DNA from: Acidisarcina sp.
GTDB lineage: Bacteria; Acidobacteriota; Terriglobia; Terriglobales; Acidobacteriaceae
Assembly: GCA_035539175.1 (NCBI GenBank)
Contig: DATLIY010000003.1
Location: 62,001 to 126,000 of the forward strand
Direction of reading: 5' to 3'
DNA length: 64,000 nt
The translations under genes were made by a program, and so were the position numbers. Below the pieces are notes generated by a model. It saw only the letters and a program-made list of their open reading frames with translations. It did not search any database and was not told the DNA's origin. The first letter of the stretch is position 1; the number at the start of each line of letters is the position of its first letter. Shown piece by piece: positions 35,256 to 47,576 of the stretch.

Positions 35256-36176
35256 CTAACTGCGGAAGATGTTCTTCGCGAGGAAGATCAGATTAGCAGG
35301 CCGTTCGGCGAGCCGGCGCATGAAGTAGGGGTACCACTCCGTTCCAAAGGGAATGTAGACGCGCATGTTGTAGCCCTCGCGTACCAGTGACTTCTGTAGA
35401 TCGCGGCGAATCCCATACAGCATCTGGAACTCGAACCGCCGGGTGTCGAAGTGGCGCTCGCGAAGGAAGTGCTTGGTTGCCGCGATGATCTTTTCATCGT
35501 GGGTGGCCAGGCCATGGAAGATGTTGCTATTCAGCAGAATGCGCGCCAGCTTCAGGTAGTTTTCGTCCACATCCTTCTTGCTGGCAAAGGCTATATTAGG
35601 AGGCTCCTGATATGCCCCTTTGCATAGGCGCACGCGGATGCCCTCGTTGAGAAGCGTGTGCAGGTCCTGCTCGCTGCGGTAGAGGTAGGCCTGGATCACA
35701 ATGCCGACGGTTCCGGGATTCGTGTCATGCAGCTTGCGCACCATGTCGATGGTGGTCTGGGTATGTTCGGAGCCTTCCATGTCAATGCGGACGAAGTTTC
35801 TGGTGGAAGCCGCATGCGAGACCAGCCCGGCTACGATGTCGTAGGCCAGAGCCTGGTCGATCTCCAGACCCATCTGTGTCAGTTTCACACTGACATTCGC
35901 ATTGAGGCGGCGGGACTGGATGGCGTCGAGGAGCTGGTGATAGGTATCAGCGGCCCGGCGTGCCTCGTCGGCGGTCGATACGCTTTCTCCCAGGCTGTCG
36001 AGCGATGCGGTGATGCCGTTCTCGTTGAGCGTTTCTGCGGTGCGCAGGGCGGCTTCGATTTCCACGCCAGCAACGAAACGTGAGGACATGCGGCGGCCAA
36101 GAGAGGATTGCTCGGAAAATCTGCGCACAGAGGAGTTGCGCGAAAGCGCAATAAAGGTAGATCTCAGGATGGGCAT
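35256..36176 (-). CDS. Proline dehydrogenase (monofunctional)
   Basis: 306 residues. FAD-dependent oxidation of proline to pyrroline-5-carboxylate, in a beta/alpha barrel. Core motifs: ITASLDSLGESV, NANVSVKLTQMGLEID, FVRIDMEGSEHTQTT, IVIQAYLYRSEQDL, RVRLCKGAYQEP, LATHDEKII, FEFQMLYGIRRDL and YIPFGTEWYPYFMRRLAERP with the catalytic Arg pair. The PutA aldehyde-dehydrogenase domain is absent and no P5C dehydrogenase gene is in the window. Monocistronic. Confidence 0.93.
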   Translation of the reverse strand: MPILRSTFIALSRNSSVRRFSEQSSLGRRMSSRFVAGVEIEAALRTAETLNENGITASLDSLGESVSTADEARRAADTYHQLLDAIQSRRLNANVSVKLTQMGLEIDQALAYDIVAGLVSHAASTRNFVRIDMEGSEHTQTTIDMVRKLHDTNPGTVGIVIQAYLYRSEQDLHTLLNEGIRVRLCKGAYQEPPNIAFASKKDVDENYLKLARILLNSNIFHGLATHDEKIIAATKHFLRERHFDTRRFEFQMLYGIRRDLQKSLVREGYNMRVYIPFGTEWYPYFMRRLAERPANLIFLAKNIFRS

Positions 36177-36319
36177 TGTCCCTCTTTTTTTTAACGCCTA
36201 TTTTCGCACAAGCAGTCGAAGCTGGTGCGGCCGGTCTTTGCCGCCATTGCGCTGCGGAGGGTTGCGCTCCGTTCCGGGTGCGAGCGCCGCGGTGACAAGG
36301 CCAGCCAGAGCCAGCAATT

Positions 36320-37267
36320 ATGATGGTTCGCATGGCATTCTTCCTTGGCATTGATGCTGGCGGTACCAAGACGGTATGCGCCATTGGCGACGAGACCCGC
36401 ATCCTGGCACGCGCGCAGGGCGGCTCCATCAAACACATGCGCGTGGGCAAGGAGCAGGCGGGCGAGAATCTTCGGGCAGTCGTAGGCGAGGCGCTGCAGG
36501 CAGCCGGAGTGCGCGCCGACCAGATCGCGTCCAGTTGCGTAGGCACGGCCGGCTCGCGGATTCCTTCATTCGCCGCATGGGTTATGCAGTCGCTCGAAGA
36601 ACTGGTAAGCGGCAAAGTGGAGGTCTGCGGCGATGACGAAGTAGCTCTGGATGCAGCCTTTCCTGGTGGAGCGGGCGTGCTCGTTGTCGCGGGTACAGGC
36701 TCCAACATCGCTGGCCGTACGAGCACCGGCGCACTGGTTAACGCTGGAGGGTGGGGTCCGGCGCTGGGCGATGAAGGTTCCGGCTATTGGATCGGGCACA
36801 CCGCCCTATGCGCGGCTTTCCGCGCCTACGACTGGGGAGAGCCAACGATGCTGCTGGAGAGGGTCACGGCCTTCTGGTCGTTGCCGGAGCTGGGCGAGGT
36901 GGTGGCCTATGCGAACAAGATTCCGGCCCCGGATTTTTCCCGCCTGACGCCGCTGGTGGTGGAGTGCGCCGAGGCGGGCGATGCGGTCGCGACCCAGACG
37001 CTGCTGGATGCGGGGCGCTACCTTGCGGAGTTTGCGCTGCTGGCCTGCCGCAAGGTGCGGCATGCGGAGCCGGATGGGCCAATCCCCGGCTTCGCGTTTA
37101 CGGGAAGCGTGCTGGCAAATATCTCCATGGTTCGCGAGACCATGACGGAACAGATTCGCCGGGCCCTGCCTGCGGCGCATATTGCCCAGGAACCGGTTGA
37201 CCCGCTCGAAGGCGCATTATGGCGAGCACGCCACGCTGTGGGCGCGGCTGCCGCCATCATGCATTGA
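36320..37267 (+). CDS. N-acetylglucosamine kinase-type protein (BadF/BadG ATPase family)
   Basis: 315 residues of the BadF/BadG/BcrA/BcrD ASKHA family. The phosphate-1 loop is FFLGIDAGGTKTVCAIGD; phosphate-2 VLVVAGTGSNIAG; then GGWGPALGDEGSGYWIG and GFAFTGSVLAN. This branch contains eukaryote-like GlcNAc kinases. The convergent nagA next door supports phosphorylation of GlcNAc to GlcNAc-6-P. Possible starts at 36320, 36323 and 36332 differ little. Confidence 0.82.
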   Translation: MMVRMAFFLGIDAGGTKTVCAIGDETRILARAQGGSIKHMRVGKEQAGENLRAVVGEALQAAGVRADQIASSCVGTAGSRIPSFAAWVMQSLEELVSGKVEVCGDDEVALDAAFPGGAGVLVVAGTGSNIAGRTSTGALVNAGGWGPALGDEGSGYWIGHTALCAAFRAYDWGEPTMLLERVTAFWSLPELGEVVAYANKIPAPDFSRLTPLVVECAEAGDAVATQTLLDAGRYLAEFALLACRKVRHAEPDGPIPGFAFTGSVLANISMVRETMTEQIRRALPAAHIAQEPVDPLEGALWRARHAVGAAAAIMH

Positions 37268-37292
37268 TTCGAATGGACGGCGGCAGCCTGTC

Positions 37293-38459
37293 TTATCCGC
37301 GATAGACGACCCGCCCGGAGAGCATGGTGGCGACGATCTTGCCTTCCGGGGAGAGCACGACGATGTCTGCCCAGCGGCCGGGCTGCAGCGAGCCGATCCT
37401 GTCGTCCAGACCTGTCATGCGTGCCGGGTTGCGGCTGGCAGCCGCTATCGCCTGCGACCACTCGGCGCCGGTGAAGTCGCGGAAGTTGCGGACGGCACGG
37501 TCGAGGGTGAGCACGCTGCCCGCCAGCACTCCTTCATAGAGGCACTTGCCATTCTCCACTACGACTGGGAGATCGCCCAGGCGGTAGGTGCCATCCGGCA
37601 TGCCGGTGGCGCTCATCGCATCGGTCACCAGGATGGCGCGGTCCGGTCCCTTTGCCCTCCAGAAGAGCTTTACGACCGCGGGATCGACATGGACTCCATC
37701 ACTGATGATCTCGGCATAGATTTCGTCCGTCGTGAGCGCCACGCCCAGAACTCCGGGATGGCGATGATCGAGGGGGCGCATGGCGTTGAAGGTATGCGTC
37801 GCGCTCGAAGCTCCGGCGGCGATTACCTCTCGCGCTTCGATACTGCCGGAATCGCTGTGGCCGATGCTGACGCGGACCCCGAGCTTGGTGGCGTGAGCTG
37901 TGAGCTCAGCAGCACCGGGAAGCTCCGGAGCCACCGTCAAGACCTTGATGTGGCCTTGAGCGGCATGCCACATGCGGTCGAAGACTTTGACGGAGGGTGG
38001 CAGCAGCCAATCCGACGGGTGCGCTCCGCGCTTGGGATGGGAGAGGAATGGGCCCTCCAGGTGAATTCCGAGCGGACGGGATCCGTTGGTTTTCTTGCCG
38101 ATGAGCTTTGCCAAGCCTTCGAGCGAATGCAGCAGGGTGTCCATCGGAGCCGACATCGTCGTTGGCAGAAAGGCCCCTACGCCGTGGCTCGCGAGGAAGT
38201 GGCCAATGGCAGTCAGAGCCTCCGGCGTTGCCTCCATGACGTCGTGTCCCATGGCCCCATGCGTGTGGATATCGAAGAGTGTCGGGACCAGAGTGCATCC
38301 CGGAAAATCGATGTGTTCAGCGGAGGAGGGGATGGAGTTGGCTTCACGGGTGCGGATGTCGTCGATGATGCCGTCTTCAAGGATCAGAATGGGCTCCCGG
38401 ATTCGTTTCTCCGGGCTCAGTAATACTTCGGCAGTAAGTACGGTGGCCATGGCCAACAT
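37293..38459 (-). CDS. nagA: N-acetylglucosamine-6-phosphate deacetylase
   Basis: 388 residues of the amidohydrolase superfamily. Metal and substrate residues: LVPTLFDIHTHGAMGHD, GIHLEGPFLS (Glu ligand), VSIGHSDSG, ATHTFNAMRPLDHR and VTDAMSATGMPDG with the catalytic Asp. It deacetylates GlcNAc-6-P to glucosamine-6-P in amino-sugar catabolism and wall recycling. It is convergent with the kinase gene with 25 bp between. An ATG at 38450 is an alternative start. No nagB in the window. Confidence 0.93.
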   Translation of the reverse strand: MLAMATVLTAEVLLSPEKRIREPILILEDGIIDDIRTREANSIPSSAEHIDFPGCTLVPTLFDIHTHGAMGHDVMEATPEALTAIGHFLASHGVGAFLPTTMSAPMDTLLHSLEGLAKLIGKKTNGSRPLGIHLEGPFLSHPKRGAHPSDWLLPPSVKVFDRMWHAAQGHIKVLTVAPELPGAAELTAHATKLGVRVSIGHSDSGSIEAREVIAAGASSATHTFNAMRPLDHRHPGVLGVALTTDEIYAEIISDGVHVDPAVVKLFWRAKGPDRAILVTDAMSATGMPDGTYRLGDLPVVVENGKCLYEGVLAGSVLTLDRAVRNFRDFTGAEWSQAIAAASRNPARMTGLDDRIGSLQPGRWADIVVLSPEGKIVATMLSGRVVYRG

Positions 38460-38523
38460 TATCGCGCAAACAGGTGCATCCCGCGGAAAACACTTTTGTT
38501 AGCGAGCAGCTACACTGGAGCGG

Positions 38524-39411
38524 ATGGCTGACAACGAACAACAGACCACGAAGCTGCCCACTCGGGTTGGGATTCACCTCTCCGCCTCCGGCGGGGTTTT
38601 CACCGCAGCGGAGCGCGCGCGTGAGATCGGCGCGAATACGTTTCAGATCTTTTCCTCCAGCCCGCGCATGTGGCGTGCTGCAAAGCTTGATCCGGAGCAC
38701 TGCGGGAAGATGAAGGCGCTGCGGCAGCAGTACAACTCTGCGCCGCTGGTGATTCATACCAGTTATCTGGTCAATCTGTGCAGCCAGTCCGAAGACGTGC
38801 GGGCAAAGTCGATTGCCGCCTTCCATGGAGAGGTAGAACGCGCGCTGGATCTGGGAGCGGAGTACCTGGTGCTGCATCCGGGTTCGTGGCGGGGTTTGAC
38901 GAGGGAAGAGGGGCTGCGGCTGGCAGCGGAGTCGATTGAGCGGGCTCTCGAAGGCCTGAAGTGGCAGGATCACAACTTCCACGTCTTGATCGAGAACACG
39001 GCCGGAGCGGAGTTTTCGCTCGGAGGCTCGTTCGAGAATGTTGCGGAGCTGATTGAGCGGCTGCGGCCCTCCGCACCCGTTGGCGCTTGCCTGGATACCT
39101 GTCACACGCACGTCTCCGGCTACGACATGGTGAGCGAAGCGGGCTATGAAGACACGATGCGGCAGATCGAGTCGACGCTGGGCTTCGATACCGTGCGCGT
39201 CTGGCACTGCAACGACGCCAAGGCTGCACGGGGATCGAAGCTGGACCGCCACGAGCATATTGGCGAGGGCACGATGGGCCTGGCCCCCTTTCGCCGCCTG
39301 CTGAACGATGCCCGGTTCCGCCATGCCGCCTTTATTGCCGAGACGCCGGTGGATGCTCCCGGGGACGAGCAGCGGAATCTGGGAGTGTTGCGCGGGCTGT
39401 TGCAGGGCTGA
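38524..39411 (+). CDS. nfo: Endonuclease IV (AP endonuclease)
   Basis: 295 residues, TIM-barrel three-zinc enzyme that incises abasic sites in DNA repair. Visible: VGIHLSASGGVFTAAERA, FQIFSSSPRMWRA, VIHTSYLVNL, VLHPGSW, LIENTAGAEFSLGGSF, GACLDTCHTHVSGYD, RVWHCNDAKAARGSKLDRH and HIGEGTMGL. All zinc ligand positions are filled. It is slightly longer than the usual 280-285 because of a 12-residue polar N terminus. leuS follows 50 bp downstream on the same strand. Confidence 0.95.
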   Translation: MADNEQQTTKLPTRVGIHLSASGGVFTAAERAREIGANTFQIFSSSPRMWRAAKLDPEHCGKMKALRQQYNSAPLVIHTSYLVNLCSQSEDVRAKSIAAFHGEVERALDLGAEYLVLHPGSWRGLTREEGLRLAAESIERALEGLKWQDHNFHVLIENTAGAEFSLGGSFENVAELIERLRPSAPVGACLDTCHTHVSGYDMVSEAGYEDTMRQIESTLGFDTVRVWHCNDAKAARGSKLDRHEHIGEGTMGLAPFRRLLNDARFRHAAFIAETPVDAPGDEQRNLGVLRGLLQG

Positions 39412-39460
39412 GGCGCGGGCTCCCGGGAAGTTAGGCTGGGAAGGTTACACTGGTAGAGAT

Positions 39461-42163
<2,703 letters not shown>

Positions 42164-42168
42164 GTGGA

Positions 42169-43104
42169 ATGCCGGCCAATCCAGAGATGCAGGTAACAGT
42201 CCGGGGAACGCAGTCGCTTGTACATACTCTGCACGAAGTCTGGATGCGGCCATCGCTGGTTGCGCTGGAGGTGCTGTGGCGCTGGCTCTTCGGCGCTCCC
42301 GCGCTGTGGCTGATCTACCGGGGAGCCGTGAAGATTCTCGCGGCGGCGCCGCTTGAGTCCACCGGAGTTCAACAGCTCACCTTGCAGGATCCCTGGCAGG
42401 CTGCGGCGCTGTTGTCCGATGCGGCTGCGGCTTTGATACCGCTGGTGCTGCACGCCGCCCTCTCCCTGGTGCCGCTGCTGGCGGTTGGGTGGGCCGTTGC
42501 TTCCGGCCTGGGGAGAACGCTCGTTCTGCGCCGCTACGACCGCTCGCTCCCCGCTGCTCCGCTGTCGATGATTTTCCTGCAACTGCTGCGGGTGATCGCG
42601 CTCGGAGCAATGTTCGCGGGGTGGTTCTATGGACTGCACCGGGTGGCCAACGCTACGCTGTCCGGCCCCGGCGAACCGAATCTGCTGGCCTACCTGGTGC
42701 AGGTGATCTGCCTTTCGCTGGGCCTCTTCACACTATGGGCACTGGCGAGCTGGATCTTCTCGGTTGCGCCCTTGCTGGTTGTCCTGGAGCGTAGGAGCGC
42801 GCTCTCCAGCCTGCATCGCAGCCTGCACCTGGGGCGCGAGTTCACCGGCAAGCTGAGGGAAGTGAATCTAGTGATGGGCATCGTGAAGCTGGCGCTGATC
42901 GTGCTCGCCATAGTCTTCTCCGCAACCCCGATTCCGTTCGAAGCGCAGATGTCCGGCGACGCGCTCCACCTCTGGTGGCTCATCGTTACCCTGCTCTACT
43001 TTGTTGCCAACGACTTCTTTCAGGTGGCAAGGCTCGTCAGCTTCATCCGGTTCTGGAAGGTGCTGGCCGCACGGGCGGACGGAACTCAATCTATGGGTGT
43101 CTGA
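42169..43104 (+). CDS. Polytopic membrane protein of unknown function
   Basis: 311 residues with about six transmembrane helices in two sets (PLVLHAALSLVPLLAVGWAV, LLRVIALGAMFAGWFYGL, VICLSLGLFTLWALASWIF, IVKLALIVLAIVFSA and others) and a basic amphipathic stretch between (RSALSSLHRSLHLGREF). It looks like the widely found 'glycerophosphoryl diester/DUF-type' polytopic proteins, but I do not assign a family. It starts 5 nt after leuS, so the two are probably co-transcribed. Confidence 0.7.
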   Translation: MPANPEMQVTVRGTQSLVHTLHEVWMRPSLVALEVLWRWLFGAPALWLIYRGAVKILAAAPLESTGVQQLTLQDPWQAAALLSDAAAALIPLVLHAALSLVPLLAVGWAVASGLGRTLVLRRYDRSLPAAPLSMIFLQLLRVIALGAMFAGWFYGLHRVANATLSGPGEPNLLAYLVQVICLSLGLFTLWALASWIFSVAPLLVVLERRSALSSLHRSLHLGREFTGKLREVNLVMGIVKLALIVLAIVFSATPIPFEAQMSGDALHLWWLIVTLLYFVANDFFQVARLVSFIRFWKVLAARADGTQSMGV

Positions 43105-43235
43105 GTAAGATAAAGTTTTCCGCTGGAGTTCCCGAGCAAGGCTCTGTAGCTAGGACTCATATCCCGAGTTGGAAGCCAAAGACAGAACGAATTCGCTTCA
43201 AGGTCATTTCGCCTCCTCATCAGAAGAGGAAAAGC

Positions 43236-43255
43236 ATTCCAGCGCTGGCTGGAAT
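43236..43255. repeat. Perfect hairpin upstream of guaA
   Basis: ATTCCAGC and GCTGGAAT flank a GCTG loop, about 80 nt before guaA. The 229-nt leader shows no purine-riboswitch core. It could end the leuS transcript (no T-run follows) or act in the guaA leader. Confidence 0.45.
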
Positions 43256-43333
43256 ATCTGGAATATAGAGCCAACGGGCCTCCAGCTTTTTTCAAAACTT
43301 TACAGCTTCCCCTCAACCCTGAAAAACTGAAGC

Positions 43334-44881
43334 GTGGACACCTCTTCGATCGTTATTCTCGACTTTGGTTCGCAGTACACCCAGCTGATTGCGCGGCGTA
43401 TTCGCGAGCAGAATGTTTTCTCCGTGGTCCTGCCCTGTACCGCGTCCCTGGCGGAGATCCAGGCACAGAAGCCGATAGGGATCATCCTCTCGGGCGGTCC
43501 GTGCTCGGTTTATGATGCGGACGCGCCGCCGAGCGATCCCCGGGTGCTGGCTCTGGGCCTGCCGGTGCTGGGCATCTGCTATGGACTCCAGTTCGTTACC
43601 CATCACCTTGGCGGCAAGGTGCGTTCGGCGGAGAAGCGCGAGTACGGCCATGCCGAGGTAACCCTGATAGAGAATACGCCGCTCTTTGACGGGCTCGAAC
43701 GCACGCAGCAGGTTTGGATGTCGCATGGCGACGAGGCTCTGGAGCTTCCAGAGGGCTTTCACCTGACGGCCAAGACGGCGAATGCGGTCGCGGGAATCGC
43801 GAATCCTGAGAAGCGGATCTGGGCCGTGCAGTTTCATCCCGAGGTGCACCACACTCGCCAGGGCACTGCGCTGCTGCGCAACTTCATCTTCAAGATCTGT
43901 AAGGCAGCCCCGGATTGGACGCCGGAGCACTTCATTCAATCGACGGTTGCGGCGATTCGCGAGAAGGTAGGCACCGGCCACGTCATCTGTGGTCTCTCTG
44001 GTGGAGTCGACTCCGCGGTGGCCGCGGTGCTCGTGCATCGAGCTATCGGCGATCAGTTGACCTGCATCTTTGTGAACAACGGCGTGCTGCGCAAGCACGA
44101 ATTCTTCAAGGTGCAGGAGAACATGCGCGACAAGCTTGGGCTCAAGGTGGTCGCGGTCGATGCCAGCGGACGCTTCCTGGGCAAGCTGGCGGGCGTGACC
44201 GATCCCGAGACCAAGCGCAAGATTATCGGCAATGAGTTCATCGAGGTCTTCGACGACGAGGCGAAGCGTATCGCGGAGCAATCTGGCGGCGTGGACTGGC
44301 TGGTGCAGGGAACGCTCTACCCCGATGTGATTGAGTCGTCGTCGGTGAAGGGCCCGTCGCAGACCATCAAGAGCCACCACAACGTGGGCGGCCTGCCGGA
44401 GACGATGAAGTTGAAGCTGATTGAGCCGCTGCGCGACCTCTTCAAAGATGAGGTGCGGCGTATTGGCCGCGATCTCAAGATGCCGGAAGAGATTCTGCAG
44501 CGCCAGCCCTTTCCGGGGCCCGGACTTGCCGTGCGCATTCTCGGCGAGGTGACGCCGGAGCGCGTAGCTCTGCTGCAGGAGGCCGACGAGATTGTGGTTT
44601 CGGAGATTCGTGCCGCGGGACTCTATCAGCAGATCTGGCAGAGCTTTGCGGTGCTGCTCCCAGTGAAAAGCGTGGGCGTGATGGGCGATCAGCGTACCTA
44701 TGCCTACACTTGCGCGATTCGCGCAGTTCACTCGGAAGACGGCATGACCGCGGATTGGGTACCGCTGCCGTATGAGGTACTGAAGACAATCTCCAGCCGT
44801 ATCGTCAACGAGGTTCGCGGCATCAACCGCGTTGTTTATGACATCACCTCCAAGCCGCCGGGCACCATCGAATGGGAGTAA
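43334..44881 (+). CDS. guaA: GMP synthase (glutamine-hydrolysing)
   Basis: 515 residues. N-terminal class I amidotransferase: [27 protein letters not shown], nucleophile in GICYGLQF, and [10 protein letters not shown]. Then the ATP-pyrophosphatase domain with PP-loop [12 protein letters not shown] and the C-terminal dimerisation domain ([18 protein letters not shown], ending KPPGTIEWE). It converts XMP to GMP. The start is GTG at 43334 with a weak ribosome site. A long frame on the opposite strand is a shadow. Confidence 0.96.
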   Translation: MDTSSIVILDFGSQYTQLIARRIREQNVFSVVLPCTASLAEIQAQKPIGIILSGGPCSVYDADAPPSDPRVLALGLPVLGICYGLQFVTHHLGGKVRSAEKREYGHAEVTLIENTPLFDGLERTQQVWMSHGDEALELPEGFHLTAKTANAVAGIANPEKRIWAVQFHPEVHHTRQGTALLRNFIFKICKAAPDWTPEHFIQSTVAAIREKVGTGHVICGLSGGVDSAVAAVLVHRAIGDQLTCIFVNNGVLRKHEFFKVQENMRDKLGLKVVAVDASGRFLGKLAGVTDPETKRKIIGNEFIEVFDDEAKRIAEQSGGVDWLVQGTLYPDVIESSSVKGPSQTIKSHHNVGGLPETMKLKLIEPLRDLFKDEVRRIGRDLKMPEEILQRQPFPGPGLAVRILGEVTPERVALLQEADEIVVSEIRAAGLYQQIWQSFAVLLPVKSVGVMGDQRTYAYTCAIRAVHSEDGMTADWVPLPYEVLKTISSRIVNEVRGINRVVYDITSKPPGTIEWE

Positions 44882-45012
44882 AGTCGAGTCGGCACGAAGG
44901 GGCCAGGTTGCGGGGCCAAAAGGGGAAATGGGCCTGTTCGACGGAAGGCAGGTTGCCGGACTCCGATCCCCGCCAGGCAAATCGCCGCCGGCCAGTATGG
45001 AAAGCCCTGTAG

Positions 45013-45026
45013 GTGAGGCACCTCAC
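45013..45026. promoter_or_regulatory. Inverted repeat next to the aldolase promoter
   Basis: GTGAGGCACCTCAC: GTGAGG and CCTCAC arms around CA. It lies 6 bp upstream of the candidate -35 of the aldolase gene, a natural position for an operator. Confidence 0.4.
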
Positions 45027-45031
45027 TGACT

Positions 45032-45059
45032 TTGACGCAGTCCTGGTTTATTCTATTAG
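45032..45059 (+). promoter_or_regulatory. Sigma-70 type promoter of the aldolase gene
   Basis: TTGACG (45032-45037), 16-bp spacer, TATTAG (45054-45059), 42 bp upstream of the aldolase ATG. TTGACG differs from consensus by one base and the -10 by two. Confidence 0.55.
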
Positions 45060-45101
45060 GGAACCTCAAGACGAGAATCTCGAGATCTGAAGGAGACGAG
45101 T

Positions 45102-46133
45102 ATGCCGCTGGTATCGTTGCGACAGGTGCTGGATGAAGCATCGAAGAAGAACTATGGCGTTGGTGCTTTCAACGTCAACGACATGGAACAGATTCAAGCG
45201 ATCATGGAAGCCGCCGATGAGACGAAGTCCCCGGTCATCATTCAAGCCAGCCGCGGTGCTCGCGCCTATTCTCAGGACAACTACCTGTACCATCTGATGC
45301 TGGCAGCGGCGGAGCTGTACCCGAATATTCCGCTGGTTATGCACCTGGATCATGGCAACAGCTTTGAGACCTGTGAGTCGGCGATCAAGCTGGGATTCAC
45401 CAGCGTGATGATGGACGGATCCCTCAAGACCGACGGCAAGACGCCCACCACCTTTGAGGAGAACGTGGAAGTCACCCGCCGCGTAGTCGAGATCGCTCAC
45501 GAAAAGGGCGTATCGGTGGAAGGTGAAATTGGCGTTCTGGGCGGCATCGAAGACGGACATGGCGCCGGTGGCACGGGTCTGGAGCACGTTACCGATCCCG
45601 ACCAGGCAGTTGAGTTTGCCGAGCGCACGGGGGTCGACGCGTTGGCGCTGGCGATTGGCACCAGCCATGGTGCGTACAAGTTCAGCAAGAAGCCGGATGG
45701 CTCGGTTCTCAAGATGGATCTGCTCATCGAGATCCACAAGCGGCTGCCGCATACCCACCTGGTGATGCACGGCTCATCGAGCGTTCCGAAGGATCTGCAG
45801 GACATCGTCAACCAGTACGGCGGAAAGCTGAAGCCGACCTGGGGCGTGCCGATCGAAGAGATCCAGCTTGGCATCAAGAACGGCGTGCGAAAGATCAACG
45901 TCGATACCGACAACCGCCTGGCGATCACGGGCGCGATCCGCAAGGTCTTCGCCGAGTCGCCGGAGAAGTTCGATCCCCGCGATTATCTGAAGCCGGCACG
46001 CGAGGCGATGAAGAAGGTTGTGGCACAACGCATGAGAGAGTTTGGACAGGCGGGACATGCTGGCGACTACACGGCAATTCCGCTTACTGAAATGGCGAAG
46101 AAGTATGCCGTTGGAGAACTCGTTACCAAGTAA
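45102..46133 (+). CDS. fba: Class II fructose-bisphosphate aldolase
   Basis: 343 residues; zinc-dependent cleavage of fructose-1,6-bisphosphate in glycolysis and its reverse. [19 protein letters not shown] carries the catalytic Asp and a zinc His; [22 protein letters not shown] (His), MHGSSSVP (His) and [14 protein letters not shown] give the rest of the phosphate and zinc sites. AAGGAGACGAGT precedes the ATG. A sigma-70 promoter lies upstream and a strong terminator follows, so the gene is monocistronic. Confidence 0.95.
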   Translation: MPLVSLRQVLDEASKKNYGVGAFNVNDMEQIQAIMEAADETKSPVIIQASRGARAYSQDNYLYHLMLAAAELYPNIPLVMHLDHGNSFETCESAIKLGFTSVMMDGSLKTDGKTPTTFEENVEVTRRVVEIAHEKGVSVEGEIGVLGGIEDGHGAGGTGLEHVTDPDQAVEFAERTGVDALALAIGTSHGAYKFSKKPDGSVLKMDLLIEIHKRLPHTHLVMHGSSSVPKDLQDIVNQYGGKLKPTWGVPIEEIQLGIKNGVRKINVDTDNRLAITGAIRKVFAESPEKFDPRDYLKPAREAMKKVVAQRMREFGQAGHAGDYTAIPLTEMAKKYAVGELVTK

Positions 46134-46168
46134 GAATCCATAAGTAACGAGCTACAAAGACAAGTAGC

Positions 46169-46213
46169 GAAATCGGGTTGCGGGTGAAACACCTGCAATC
46201 CGATTTCTTTTTT
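46169..46213 (+). terminator. Intrinsic terminator after aldolase
   Basis: GAAATCGG...TTGC..GGTG and CACC..GCAA..CCGATTTC form a long, nearly perfect stem with an AAA loop, followed by TTTTTT (46208-46213). Confidence 0.92.
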
Positions 46214-46420
46214 GCCGTCCTGCTTTGCGGAGCTTTTCCGCTGAGGCGGAAATCAAGCGTGGAAGTGCGAATGATGCGGATCTTCCTGTGACTGTCGGTG
46301 GGTGCGCATTGGGACCCCCGCTGAAAGATCGGGAATGCGTGACCGCTGTATCTATGACTGTTTTCTATCTGTACCTATGACTGTGACTGTTTTATATATG
46401 GTGTCCCATTCCATGATTGT

Positions 46421-46693
46421 CTAGATGTCGGTCAGAAGATCCGACAGGTGGATACCGAAGCCCAGAGCAATTACTTCAAGCATGGGCAGTGAGATGGATT
46501 TTCTTCCGCGCTCAACTTCGCTGATGTAGCTACGATCTATCCCGAGGAAGTTAGCCATCTGTTGCTGTGTCCAGTTTCGATTGTGACGAAGTTCTCTCAA
46601 TTTCAAACCAAAGCGATAACTTACATCCAGCCGTGGTTGCTGAAGGACGTAAGTAGAAGACAAGTGAGTCGGCGCATAGTCGAAGTGGCTCAT
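46421..46693 (-). CDS. XRE-family transcriptional regulator
   Basis: 90 residues. The N-terminal 25 are a polar leader; the rest is a Cro/CI helix-turn-helix: FGLKLRELRHNRNWTQQQMANFLGIDRSYISEVERGRKSI, then LPMLEVIALGFGIHLSDLL. There is no sensor domain. AGAGAGAAA stands before the ATG. It faces a 58-residue membrane peptide gene across about 330 bp that holds a triple 18-bp repeat, a possible target. Composition looks like the rest of the window. Confidence 0.85.
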   Translation of the reverse strand: MSHFDYAPTHLSSTYVLQQPRLDVSYRFGLKLRELRHNRNWTQQQMANFLGIDRSYISEVERGRKSISLPMLEVIALGFGIHLSDLLTDI

Positions 46694-47024
46694 ATTTTCT
46701 CTCTGCCTGTCTAAAGGTGGTTGGAGTGCTTTTAGAGCTATGGCCCTTTTTTATGTTCATAACTGCTTTTCTTAGCTGCCAAAGCACGCCACCCTGCTAA
46801 GTGGCGGGTTTCGCTTCCAAGCAGGATGGCACTGCCTAATTTCAGGGGCGTTGATACTTTAACCGTCGCACAATCTATCCTCGTCGTCAGTCGCCCACCG
46901 GCAACATTCTGCCTGTAGTCATCATTCCGCCTGCAGTCCTCATTCTGTCTGCCGTCAACACGTGCTCACAGCCAACCCTGCTAAGTTCTGAAAGTAGTTA
47001 CTCCAGAGCACGAGGGATCTGACT
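46694..47024. other. Divergent intergenic region with repeats
   Basis: No gene between the XRE regulator and the small membrane peptide. It holds the 18-bp triple repeat at 46905-46958. Promoters of both genes must be here; no clear -35/-10 pair. Confidence 0.5.
46905..46958. repeat. Three tandem 18-bp repeats in a divergent promoter region
   Basis: CATTCTGCCTGTAGTCAT, CATTCCGCCTGCAGTCCT and CATTCTGTCTGCCGTCAA stand head to tail. The shared core is CATTCYGYCTGYMGTC. Confidence 0.85.
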
Positions 47025-47201
47025 ATGGTCATCTATCTTGTCGGCATAGGCGCGTTCATTCTCGGCGCAAATCTGGGAGTTCTCATCGCATTGCTCCTTC
47101 TGCATGGAAGAGCAGAAAGCCTCGCACGGAACTATCGTGCAGAAGCTTCCGCTCCTGCTGAAGCTAAGTGCGAGGAGCCCTTGACTCCTGCATATTTCTG
47201 A
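47025..47201 (+). CDS. 58-residue membrane peptide
   Basis: MVIYLVGIGAFILGANLGVL continues into IALLLLHGRAESLARNYRAE and ends EEPLTPAYF. One N-terminal transmembrane helix of about 25 residues, then a charged cytoplasmic tail. CGAGGGA stands about 9 nt before the ATG. No family recognised. It is divergent from the XRE regulator. Confidence 0.5.
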   Translation: MVIYLVGIGAFILGANLGVLIALLLLHGRAESLARNYRAEASAPAEAKCEEPLTPAYF

Positions 47202-47576
47202 GGCCCTCAGGTGAGCGTCCCGTTATAGCTGGCCGCACTAAATGTATCGGCTAATGAGACGAGAACATGAATGGAGGACTGCGGATTGTTGAGCCAGGAC
47301 TTCAACTCGTGGCGCCAGAGGAACCACAATCCAACCTCGCATCGGGAAAGCCACGGTGCTGAGTTGCGAGTGTGGATGCCGGGAATCGATCCGTTCCGTT
47401 TCGGAATTTCCCCGCAACCCGGTAGTAAGGTTACCGAGCAGATCCGTACCGCTCGGCATGCCTTCGATGACGCCGGGAAGAGGTCTGCCCTGGCATTCCT
47501 GCAGGCGACGAGTGCCGCTGCCGTTCAGCTTGCAGAATCCTCTCCCACTAATTGCAAAAAGAAAAAGCTGGCGCAG
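47202..47576. other. 375-bp region without a confident gene
   Basis: Downstream of both the small membrane peptide gene and the leftward rph. Rightward open frames here run on through the antisense of rph and look like shadows. No terminator or repeat recognised. Confidence 0.4.

Noticed and set aside
43105-43333. Purine riboswitch before guaA
   Set aside because: The three-way-junction core sequence is not present; only a simple hairpin is seen.
43313-44980. 555-codon open frame on the minus strand over guaA
   Set aside because: Antisense shadow of GMP synthase, without recognisable domains.
46905-46958. CRISPR array
   Set aside because: Three 18-bp units stand directly head to tail with no spacers and no cas genes.
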